Position numbers and translations under genes: made by a program | Assembly (NCBI RefSeq): GCF_049472675.1 | Contig: NZ_JAPNXM010000005.1 | Location: 137,976-201,975 of the forward strand | Direction of reading: 5' to 3' | Length of the DNA stretch: 64,000 nt | Origin: Deferribacter thermophilus | GTDB taxonomy: Bacteria; Chrysiogenota; Deferribacteres; Deferribacterales; Deferribacteraceae | Notes under the pieces: generated by a model | What the model saw: the letters and a program-made list of their open reading frames with translations, nothing else | Database searches by the model: none | What the model was told of the DNA's origin: nothing | Part shown: positions 1 to 7,320 of the stretch, piece after piece | How positions within the stretch are numbered: the stretch's first letter is position 1 | Layout of the letters: every line of letters begins with the position of its first letter

Positions 1-597
1 AAATTAGGACTAAGTGGAAAAGTAGGTGAATTTAGAGAGTGGATTGCCTCAAAAGGAAGTTTAGGCCCATTAATATTCATTTTTGTATATGCTGCTGCAA
101 CAGTAATGGCAATACCTGGTTCGGCGTTAACCATTTTGGCTGGAGCTATGTTTGGTTCTTTCATCGGAATAATCACAGTAATAATAGGTGCTACTCTTGG
201 TGCATCTATTTGTTTCTTACTTTCCAGATATCTTGCAAGAGATCTAATTTCAAATATCTTTCAAAAAAATGAAAAATTTAAAAAATTAGACGATCTTACT
301 GAAAAACATGGTGCAATAATAGTTGCAATAACTAGATTAGTGCCAATTTTCCCCTTTAATCTGCTCAATTATGGATTTGGCTTAACAAAAATCCCATTTA
401 AAGTGTATGTTTTATGGTCATTTTTATGTATGTTGCCAGGTACTGTCCTATATGTGGTAGGAGTTGATGCTATCGTTACTGCTATTACTAAAGGTGAAAT
501 CCCATGGGTACTAATATTCATTATACTGGTCGTTTTTGTAATTCTGTTTTTCGTAGTAAAAAAAGCAAGAAAGAGGTTAAAAGATGAGCAAGTTTGA
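1..597 (+). CDS. TVP38/TMEM64 (VTT-domain) membrane protein, 5'-truncated
   Basis: The reading frame is open from base 1, so the gene begins left of the window; an internal ATG at 106 is not the real start. The product is a multi-pass inner-membrane protein. Glycine- and proline-rich re-entrant motifs of the VTT/DedA superfamily are visible: PGSALTILAGAMFG early, then RLVPIFPFNLLNYGFG, then a long C-terminal hydrophobic helix ending in a basic tail. The family's transport role is poorly defined. It overlaps the next gene by 14 bases, so the two are probably translationally coupled. VTT proteins are often encoded beside mercuric-reductase-like flavoproteins, as here. Family assignment is firm; the substrate is unknown. 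Confidence 0.85.
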   Translation, partial: KLGLSGKVGEFREWIASKGSLGPLIFIFVYAAATVMAIPGSALTILAGAMFGSFIGIITVIIGATLGASICFLLSRYLARDLISNIFQKNEKFKKLDDLTEKHGAIIVAITRLVPIFPFNLLNYGFGLTKIPFKVYVLWSFLCMLPGTVLYVVGVDAIVTAITKGEIPWVLIFIILVVFVILFFVVKKARKRLKDEQV

Positions 598-2104
598 TAT
601 ATATCCAATAGACGAATTTAACCGAAAATTGTTAAATAATGTACATCCAGAAAATTGGGAAAACCCGACCCCAGCAAAAAAATATAATCTCGTGGTAATT
701 GGTGCTGGAACAGCTGGGCTTATCTCATCCATCATAACGGCATCACTCGGAGGTAAGGTTGCCTTAATAGAAAAGGAACTGATGGGTGGAGATTGTCTAA
801 ATGTAGGATGCGTTCCCTCAAAAGCTATTTTAAAATCAGCTAAAATTGCTCACTATTTAAAAAATGCAAGTAAGTATGGCTTTGATAACAAAGAAATCTC
901 ATCAAACGATTTTCCCAAAGTAATGGAAAGAGTGAGAAAAATTAGAGCTCAAATCAGCAAAAATGATTCTGTTAAAAGATACACAGATCTTGGGGTTGAT
1001 GTATTTTTGGGTACAGCCAAATTTTTAAATGAAAACCAAATCGAAGTTGATAACAAAGTCTTAAATTTCAAAAAAGCTATAATTGCTACTGGAGCAAAAG
1101 CTTATGTTCCTGATATACCAGGATTGAAAGAAAATGGTTATTTAACCAATGAAACAATTTTTAATTTAACCACACTTCCAAAACATCTACTTATTATTGG
1201 CGGAGGGCCAATAGGCTGTGAAATGGCTCAAGCTTTTAGAAGATTGGGTGCTAAAGTAACAATTGTGGAGTATTCTAGATTACTTGCCAGAGAAGATATT
1301 GAAGCATCAGAAATAATAAAAAAAGTATTTTTAAATGAAGGGATAAATATTTTAGAACATTCTCAAGTTATAAAAGTATCACAAACAAATAATGAGGACA
1401 AAATAATAACAGTCAAAAGACAAAATGAAACTGTTGAAATAGTTGCTGATTATATTTTAGTAGCAGCTGGCAGAGCACCCAATGTAAAAGATTTAAATCT
1501 TGAAGCAGCAGGCATAGAGTATGACGAAAGGTTTGGAATAAAGGTTAACGACTTTTTACAGACAAGCAATAAAAATATTTATGCTGCTGGCGATTGCTGT
1601 ATGAAATGGAAATTTACTCACGCTGCTGATGCGGCAGCACAAATTGCAGTACAAAACGCCCTTTTTAAAGGGAAAAAAAGGTTAAGCTCTCTCATTATGC
1701 CCTGGTGCACTTACACTGATCCTGAAGTGGCTCATGTGGGGATGTATGAGGAAGAAGCATCAGAAAAAGGGGATCAAACAACTACCTATAAATTTGATAT
1801 TTCTGAAAATGATAGAGCACAAACTGAAAGCGAAACCACAGGATTTGTGAAGGTGTTAGTAAAAAAGAATACAGACAAAATATTGGGAGCAACAATTGTA
1901 TCCTCTCACGCAGGAGAAATGATTAATGAATTAACTTTTGCTATGGTAAACAATATAGGTTTAGGTAAGATAAATAATGTAATTCACCCTTACCCTACCC
2001 AATCAGAGGCTATCAAAAGGGTAGCAGGCTTATACAACAAAAGTAGATTAACCCCTTTCGTTGCAAAATTAATCGGTTGGTGGCTAAAATTTCAGAGAAG
2101 ATGA
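584..2104 (+). CDS. FAD/NAD(P)-dependent pyridine nucleotide-disulfide oxidoreductase, mercuric reductase-like
   Basis: A 506-residue class I flavoprotein disulfide reductase. After an N-terminal extension of about 30 residues there is an FAD-binding VVIGAGTAGL motif, followed by the redox-active disulfide motif GGDCLNVGCVPSKA. A second Rossmann motif (LLIIGGGPIGCEMA) binds NAD(P)H. The second FAD motif (NIYAAGDC) and a dimerisation domain with the HPYPTQSEA signature follow. It lacks an N-terminal HMA metal-binding domain and the C-terminal vicinal cysteines of true MerA, so mercury reduction is unlikely. Homologues of this type pair with VTT proteins and with rSAM/selenodomain loci, as here. 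The start lies inside the VTT gene. The electron-acceptor substrate is unknown. Confidence 0.9.
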   Translation: MSKFDIYPIDEFNRKLLNNVHPENWENPTPAKKYNLVVIGAGTAGLISSIITASLGGKVALIEKELMGGDCLNVGCVPSKAILKSAKIAHYLKNASKYGFDNKEISSNDFPKVMERVRKIRAQISKNDSVKRYTDLGVDVFLGTAKFLNENQIEVDNKVLNFKKAIIATGAKAYVPDIPGLKENGYLTNETIFNLTTLPKHLLIIGGGPIGCEMAQAFRRLGAKVTIVEYSRLLAREDIEASEIIKKVFLNEGINILEHSQVIKVSQTNNEDKIITVKRQNETVEIVADYILVAAGRAPNVKDLNLEAAGIEYDERFGIKVNDFLQTSNKNIYAAGDCCMKWKFTHAADAAAQIAVQNALFKGKKRLSSLIMPWCTYTDPEVAHVGMYEEEASEKGDQTTTYKFDISENDRAQTESETTGFVKVLVKKNTDKILGATIVSSHAGEMINELTFAMVNNIGLGKINNVIHPYPTQSEAIKRVAGLYNKSRLTPFVAKLIGWWLKFQRR

Positions 2105-3387
2105 GTTCTATAAATAACCAAAATGACAACTTAATACTTATCTTTACAAGATATCCAACTCCAGGAAAAACAAAAACCCGATTAATACCAGCATTAGGTG
2201 CTGAAAAAGCTGCTATTTTACAAAAACAAATGACTGAATTTGTAATAAAAGAGGTAAAAAAAGTTCACTGCCCCTTTATAATCTGCTACACAGGAGCAAC
2301 TGAAAAAGAGATGAAAAAATGGCTTGGGGAAAATTTATATTATCTTGAGCAAAGAGGGGAGAATTTAGGGGAAAGATTAACAAGAGCATTTCACTATGGA
2401 TTCAAACTTGGTTACAAAAAAATAGTAGCAATAGGGATAGATTGTATTGAGCTAAGAGCAAATATTTTACAAAAAGCTTTTGATTTGCTTGATAAAACAG
2501 ATTGTGTCATAGGTCCTGCAGATGATGGTGGATACTACCTTATAGGAACTAAAAAGTATCAACCAGAACTTTTTGAAGACATCGATTGGGGAACTGAAAA
2601 AGTATTTAAACAAACTGTTAATAAAATAAAAAACTATAAGCTTCTGCCAAAATTAAAAGATATCGATTATCCAGAAGATATCCCTGAAAAAATTTCTGTA
2701 ATTATACCCACACTAAATGAAGAAAAAAATATTCTTGAAACTATAAAAAATGTTAATAACGGATTTAATATCGAAATCATTATCGCTGATGGTGGTAGTA
2801 CAGATAATACCTTGAAGCTTCTCAAAAACAAAAATGTAAAAATAGTAAAAACAAAAGCAAATAGAGCCATCCAAATGAACAAAGGGGGTTCAATTTCTAC
2901 AGGCACAATTCTACTTTTTTTGCATGCAGATACCATTTTACCAAACAACTGGGATATATATGTTCGAAATTTTTTTAAGCAACACGGCGATAAATCACTT
3001 GGCTTTTTTAAATTTCAAATAAAAGAAAATTTTTATTTTAAGAAAATTATAGAGTTTGGAACAAACATTAGGTCAAATTTTTTCAAATTACCTTATGGGG
3101 ATCAAGCTTTCTTTATAAAAAAAGATTTATTTATAAAAATAGGAGGATTCCCAGAAGTCCCTATTTTAGAAGATTATCTTTTTGTAACCTATTTTAAAAA
3201 ATTTGGGAAAATACACCCTCTGAATATAGCGATTAAAACCTCAGGAAGAAGATGGTTGCAAAATGGGATTTTAAAGACAACAGTAATAAATCAATCTATT
3301 ATTTTAGCATACAAAATGGGTTATAATTTAGAACTTTTAAAAAAAGCTTATAAGGCTGGCAAGAACCCTTTTTTCTATAAACCATAA
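2101..3387 (+). CDS. Fused rSAM/selenodomain-associated transferase 1 + glycosyltransferase 2
   Basis: A 428-residue protein made of two nucleotidyl/glycosyl-transferase domains that are usually separate genes. Residues about 8-195 match the TIGR04282 (CofC-like, 'transferase 1') pattern, with FTRYPTPGKTKTRL near the start and GPADDGGYYLIG later. Residues about 200-410 match TIGR04283 (family 2 glycosyltransferase), with VIIPTLNEEKNI, ADGGSTDNT and FLHADT. The ATG at 2101 overlaps the previous stop as ATGA and is preferred over an upstream TTG at 2077. Both families are named for co-occurrence with a radical-SAM/selenodomain protein and are linked to arsenosugar-like products. No such rSAM gene is inside the window; it may lie to the left. 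Confidence 0.85.
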   Translation: MSSINNQNDNLILIFTRYPTPGKTKTRLIPALGAEKAAILQKQMTEFVIKEVKKVHCPFIICYTGATEKEMKKWLGENLYYLEQRGENLGERLTRAFHYGFKLGYKKIVAIGIDCIELRANILQKAFDLLDKTDCVIGPADDGGYYLIGTKKYQPELFEDIDWGTEKVFKQTVNKIKNYKLLPKLKDIDYPEDIPEKISVIIPTLNEEKNILETIKNVNNGFNIEIIIADGGSTDNTLKLLKNKNVKIVKTKANRAIQMNKGGSISTGTILLFLHADTILPNNWDIYVRNFFKQHGDKSLGFFKFQIKENFYFKKIIEFGTNIRSNFFKLPYGDQAFFIKKDLFIKIGGFPEVPILEDYLFVTYFKKFGKIHPLNIAIKTSGRRWLQNGILKTTVINQSIILAYKMGYNLELLKKAYKAGKNPFFYKP

Positions 3388-3428
3388 GTACATAATGAAA
3401 AAAATCCAAAATAATCAAAGGTTGAAAA

Positions 3429-3587
3429 TTAGTTTTTTCTCTTTTTACCCTTTTTCAATTTTTTATCCTCTTTGTATCGATCCTCGATACTACAGGCATC
3501 GATACCTCAGCCACCACCCTTTGAAAAACTCAAAAAGATTATAACCACTGCAAAAAGTATTAGACCGATATATTCACTTAGCCCCAT
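3429..3587 (-). CDS. Candidate small membrane selenoprotein with in-frame UGA (Sec) at codon 27
   Basis: On the minus strand an ATG at 3587, inside the last codons of the preceding gene (14-base overlap), opens a 52-codon frame ending in TAA at 3429-3431. It is interrupted only by a TGA at 3507-3509. Residues 1-22 form one transmembrane helix (MGLSEYIGLILFAVVIIFLS), then FSKGGG, then the UGA codon, then a hydrophilic tail (GIDACSIEDRYKEDKK and a Lys-rich end). One base after the UGA an 8-bp perfect stem begins, fitting a bacterial SECIS. A single TM helix followed by GGG-U and a charged tail recalls the layout of eukaryotic SelK/SelS, but no homology is claimed. The alternative is a 26-residue peptide ending at a true stop. 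Sec machinery (selA-D) is not in the window. Confidence 0.6.
3474..3505 (-). promoter_or_regulatory. Candidate bacterial SECIS stem-loop
   Basis: Read on the minus strand, one base after the in-frame UGA, GTATCGAT (3505-3498) pairs perfectly with ATCGATAC (3481-3474). Inside it, one bulged G (3497) precedes a 3-bp upper stem CCT/AGG and a 9-base apical loop beginning GU (GUAGUAUCG). Bacterial SECIS elements lie directly 3' of the Sec codon and need an upper stem with a bulge and a GU in the apical loop to bind SelB. No T-run follows the stem on either strand, so an intrinsic terminator is an unlikely explanation. Confidence 0.6.
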
Positions 3588-5487
3588 TATCCACCTTCAC
3601 TTTAAATTCGCTATTATTTATATTTAAAATAACATATGTTTTGTTTTTATCCATTAGATTTGAATCAGCAATGTAAAGTTCAAAACTTTCACCCTTTTCA
3701 TCAAGATTTATATTAATTCTTTCTGAATTAATATATTTACCATTTCTAAAAATAGCTACCACTGGATAAATATCTGAAGGATTTAAATTCCAAATTATAT
3801 TCAAAACCCCTTCAGAAACAACTTTTATATCCGATAATTCACCCCTAACATTCTTTATTTTTAATTTGATGAGTAAATCTTTTTTACCATCTTTTATAGG
3901 TTGATTTTTAAAACTGACAATATCTCTATCAGTCTTTGCAAACTTAGCATATATATCCGCAATCTGAGTATTTACATCATCATTGTAATTAACCACTTCA
4001 ATTTTGGCGTTATCCAAATCAACCTCCCTTTCATTTTTTGAGAAAACTAACAAAAAATTTCCATTTGAAAAATTGCTCTTACTAATTTTAATCTCAATTT
4101 TTCCATCAGAAGGTTTAAATTTGCCAATAAAATCTCCAAGTTTGAAAACTTTTTCATCTCTATTTATTGTGTAAACCGAAACACTATTTTGGTTACTATA
4201 TAGGAAAGAAATCTTTAGCTCATGTAAAAAATAATTATTAATCTGCGAGCAATTTATAAAAACTGAATTCAGATCGGAATTATCCAAAAGCTCAAATTCT
4301 ATTGGGATATTTGAAGGGTCATTTATATTATTAACCTCACAAATTTCTTTTAAATTATAACTCTTATTTTTAAATTTTTTTAAAGCTACTCCTTCTATTT
4401 CACCTTTTTTCGTATTCATTTTCCAAAGACCTGCAACTTCACCATCTTTATTAACACTGCCTGAAACTGTTATCCTGCAATCACCAAATAATCCTTCTCC
4501 ACAATTTAGAGAAAATCCAATGTTTTCGTCATTAAATATAAAATCATCAGCAAATATAGTCTCAACTTTTTCATTTTTTTTGGTAAAAACTAATTTTCTA
4601 TCAAAATCCACAAACACATTCTCAACTAATTTGTTATTTTTTAATGAAATATAGAAAAACTTCTCTTTTTTATCTTCAATTTTCTCTTTTTCTAAATATA
4701 CTTTAAGCTTCAAGATCTTAGATTCTTTTTTCCCTTGATTTAGATTAATAATAAAATCACCATTTTCATCTGTCTTTACTGTGTTAGCAACACTCTCCAC
4801 TTTAACTTCAACATCTTTTATAGGGTTATCATGATAATCTAAAACTTGACCTTTAATAATAACATTATTACTTAACATATCCTTTAAAAAAACCGCTTTA
4901 CTTTTTGTAATATATCCTGACTTGATAAATTTTAAATTTATACTTTCTGACAGATAATACTCCAGATTTTTTATGATAAACTCGTTGATACTCTTTTCAA
5001 AATACTCTGTAAAATCTACAAGTGCAAAGCCGTCATCAGAATATATTTTCACAACAAAGTTACTTCTTTGAAAAAGTAATGTATACTTTGCATTATAGCC
5101 ATTCCCCCCTTTATTTGCAAAAATAACACCTTTATCCCCTACACCCACTTTTTGTTTAAAATCACTTGTTACACTTTTTAAAGAATCAAATATTTTAGAA
5201 GCAACAATAGCATTTTTGCAAAAATAAAGATTTACATCAGCCTCAAACATTTTTTTCCTTTTAATATCCAAAATAATATCCTCTTTATCACCAAAATATG
5301 TATATTTCTTATTAAAATTAAAGCATCCTGATTGATAATCTTTCACAAAAGCGGTGGTTATCCACTTTTTATCTCCACCTTCAAGCTCAGAAACATCAGG
5401 AAAAAGTGCTTTAATATAATCTGAGGGATCAGCAGCAAAAAGGTTTTTGAATAATAATAAAATCAACAAAACAACAATTTTTTTCAT
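3574..5487 (-). CDS. Secreted protein of unknown function with a carboxypeptidase-regulatory-like domain
   Basis: A 637-residue protein starting with a clear signal peptide (MKKIVVLLILLLFKNLFA, then ADPS). Residues about 20-170 are an unrecognised globular region. At about 210-260 there is a carboxypeptidase-regulatory-like beta-sandwich pattern (IKGQVLDYHDNPIKDVEVKV, then TDENGDFIINL). The rest is beta-rich and Lys/Asp/Asn-rich, with several small Cys-containing patches such as CGEGLFGDC. No catalytic motif is recognised. Its ATG overlaps the thioesterase stop by four bases, and its stop lies inside the start of the candidate selenoprotein, so all three are probably co-transcribed and coupled. 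It is likely periplasmic or cell-surface. The function is unknown. Confidence 0.75.
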   Translation of the reverse strand: MKKIVVLLILLLFKNLFAADPSDYIKALFPDVSELEGGDKKWITTAFVKDYQSGCFNFNKKYTYFGDKEDIILDIKRKKMFEADVNLYFCKNAIVASKIFDSLKSVTSDFKQKVGVGDKGVIFANKGGNGYNAKYTLLFQRSNFVVKIYSDDGFALVDFTEYFEKSINEFIIKNLEYYLSESINLKFIKSGYITKSKAVFLKDMLSNNVIIKGQVLDYHDNPIKDVEVKVESVANTVKTDENGDFIINLNQGKKESKILKLKVYLEKEKIEDKKEKFFYISLKNNKLVENVFVDFDRKLVFTKKNEKVETIFADDFIFNDENIGFSLNCGEGLFGDCRITVSGSVNKDGEVAGLWKMNTKKGEIEGVALKKFKNKSYNLKEICEVNNINDPSNIPIEFELLDNSDLNSVFINCSQINNYFLHELKISFLYSNQNSVSVYTINRDEKVFKLGDFIGKFKPSDGKIEIKISKSNFSNGNFLLVFSKNEREVDLDNAKIEVVNYNDDVNTQIADIYAKFAKTDRDIVSFKNQPIKDGKKDLLIKLKIKNVRGELSDIKVVSEGVLNIIWNLNPSDIYPVVAIFRNGKYINSERININLDEKGESFELYIADSNLMDKNKTYVILNINNSEFKVKVDNGAK

Positions 5488-6188
5488 ACAAACAATTCAC
5501 CACATGCATAATTTCCTATAAAAAAGAACAATGAATCTCCCTCTTTTTTTAATATTACATTCACTTCTTTAATAGAAGATGGAATTTCCTTCTCATAAAT
5601 TATCTTGATCTCTTTGATATACTTATCAAAAACTTCAAAAACAATATCCTCGATAAATTCAATATAAACAGCATTATTGAGATGTCTATTCCTATCAAAA
5701 TCTCTATATCTTAATTTATAAATCTTCTCATAAACTTTTTCCCCTTTATCAAATACCTTAAATTTTAAAATATCTGTGTCAATAGAACTTACAGCTTCAG
5801 TAGTATATCTATCAACCATTTCTTTACTAACTCTTACAGGTCTTTTTTTATTAACATCAATTAACAACCATACACCACTACCAGCAACATATATTTTATT
5901 ATTAACAATCATATTAAAATCTCTAAAAGCAAAATACCCTTTTGCACCTTTACTCCATGTAAAAAAATCATAATTGTCATACAAAACAGGATATTTGAAA
6001 ATTTTTATATGCAACTTATGCAAAACCCAAGTTAGCCCATTTTCAATAAAAAAATCATTAGTATAACCAACACTATCAGAATGAAAAGTTGCAGATTTCT
6101 GCTGTAATCTGGCTATTGTGCTAAGAAAGGTTTTATTATTAAAATCAACATCATCGTAATTAATAGTTGAATTTATTTTGAATTTCAT
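5484..6188 (-). CDS. Acyl-ACP thioesterase family protein
   Basis: A 234-residue protein with the double hot-dog arrangement of bacterial/plant acyl-ACP thioesterases. In the N-terminal half, LQQKSATFHSDSVGYTNDFF corresponds to the conserved start, followed by the WVLHKLHIKI stretch. In the second half, LRYRDFDRNRHLNNAVYIEF is the typical D-x-N-x-H-x-N-N-x-x-Y motif of the family. It would release free fatty acid from ACP in the cytoplasm. It is the first gene of a minus-strand group with a secreted protein and the candidate selenoprotein, and is divergent from mglB across about 50 bases. Confidence 0.8.
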   Translation of the reverse strand: MKFKINSTINYDDVDFNNKTFLSTIARLQQKSATFHSDSVGYTNDFFIENGLTWVLHKLHIKIFKYPVLYDNYDFFTWSKGAKGYFAFRDFNMIVNNKIYVAGSGVWLLIDVNKKRPVRVSKEMVDRYTTEAVSSIDTDILKFKVFDKGEKVYEKIYKLRYRDFDRNRHLNNAVYIEFIEDIVFEVFDKYIKEIKIIYEKEIPSSIKEVNVILKKEGDSLFFFIGNYACGELFV

Positions 6189-6239
6189 ATTAAATTAATA
6201 TATAATTATTTATCGTTTTGCAATAAAAAGGGATTAATT

Positions 6240-6725
6240 ATGGATAATATTTATTTATATTTAACCGATGAAATCAAAAATGAAATAGATGAAGAACTTA
6301 ACAAATTAAAAGAGGAATCAAACTCCAAGGCTGTTTTTCTTTTAGATAAAAATGGTCAAATTGTTTCGAGTAGTAAAAATACTGACCAGTATGATAAAGA
6401 TTCCTTAGGAGCATTGGTTGCAGGAAATGTTGCTGCAACTGGTGGCCTTGCAAAACTTTTAGGTCAGCAAGAGTTTTCTATTCTTTTCCATGAAGGGGAA
6501 AATGAGCATATTCATATAAACCTTATTAATAAAAAATTCATTCTCGTTGTTATTTTTGATGAAAGTACATCTTTGGGATTAGTTAGATTGAGGGTTAAAA
6601 AGGCAATGAATGTTTTAATGAACATAATTAATAAAATAAAAGAAAACAGTTCAAACAATTTAGAAGAAATTTTAAAAGATATAAACGAAGAAGATATAGA
6701 AAAACTTTTTAAGGGTGATCAATAA
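6240..6725 (+). CDS. mglB: Roadblock/LC7-domain protein, MglB-like
   Basis: A 161-residue cytoplasmic protein. Residues about 5-125 form a roadblock/LC7 fold, with the family patterns VFLLDKNGQIV, AALVAGN-like SLGALVAGNVAATG and LVVIFDESTSLGLVRLRV. In Myxococcus and Thermus the MglB dimer is the GTPase-activating partner of MglA. Its stop overlaps the start of the mglA-like gene by one base, which strongly supports a pair. The C-terminal 35 residues are a charged helix. AAGGG lies 10 bases before the ATG. Confidence 0.85.
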   Translation: MDNIYLYLTDEIKNEIDEELNKLKEESNSKAVFLLDKNGQIVSSSKNTDQYDKDSLGALVAGNVAATGGLAKLLGQQEFSILFHEGENEHIHINLINKKFILVVIFDESTSLGLVRLRVKKAMNVLMNIINKIKENSSNNLEEILKDINEEDIEKLFKGDQ

Positions 6726-7306
6726 TGTCTTTTATAAACTATTCAACTAAAGAGATAAATTGTAAAATCGTATACTACGGCCCAGGTCTTTGTGGTAAAA
6801 CTACAAATTTGCAATATATCTATCAAAAAACAGACCCCAAAATGCGGGGGAAAATGATTTCCTTAGCAACAGAAGTAGAAAGAACACTCTTTTTTGACTT
6901 TATGCCATTAAAGCTTGGTACAATCAAAGGTTTTAAATTAAGATTTCATCTTTATACCGTCCCTGGTCAAATCTTTTACGATGCTAGTAGAAAGCTTATC
7001 CTAAAAGGTGCTGATGGTGTCGTTTTTGTCGCCGACTCACAGGTAGATAGGATGGATGCCAACCTGGATAGCTTTGATAATCTCAGAGATAATTTAAAAG
7101 AGCATGGCTATGATCTTGATACTATTCCTCTGGTATTACAATATAATAAAAGGGATTTGCCAAATATTGTTCCTGTAGCTGAATTAGAAAAAGCGCTAAA
7201 TTATAGAAATGTACCTTCTTTTGAAGCAATTGCTATTAAAGGTGTTGGTGTTTTCGACACACTAAAGGCGATTGTAAAAGAAATAATTTTTAAATTAAAA
7301 AGCTAA
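6725..7306 (+). CDS. mglA: MglA-like small Ras-family GTPase
   Basis: A 193-residue GTPase of the bacterial MglA type. The P-loop GPGLCGKTTN is at residues 19-28. The switch II region reads YTVPGQIFYDASRKLIL, and VPGQ in place of DxxG is typical of MglA. The base-specificity motif is NKRD (in LQYNKRDLPN). Family members set cell polarity and direct motility or pilus systems, switching between GTP- and GDP-bound forms with MglB. It is translationally coupled to the upstream mglB-like gene and followed by RNase G with 14 bases between. Confidence 0.9.
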   Translation: MSFINYSTKEINCKIVYYGPGLCGKTTNLQYIYQKTDPKMRGKMISLATEVERTLFFDFMPLKLGTIKGFKLRFHLYTVPGQIFYDASRKLILKGADGVVFVADSQVDRMDANLDSFDNLRDNLKEHGYDLDTIPLVLQYNKRDLPNIVPVAELEKALNYRNVPSFEAIAIKGVGVFDTLKAIVKEIIFKLKS

Positions 7307-7320
7307 GTATCTGAAGATAA

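Noticed and set aside
3429..3587. Reading the hairpin after the TGA as a Rho-independent terminator
   Set aside because: Neither strand has a T-run following the stem, and on the minus strand an open frame continues to TAA.
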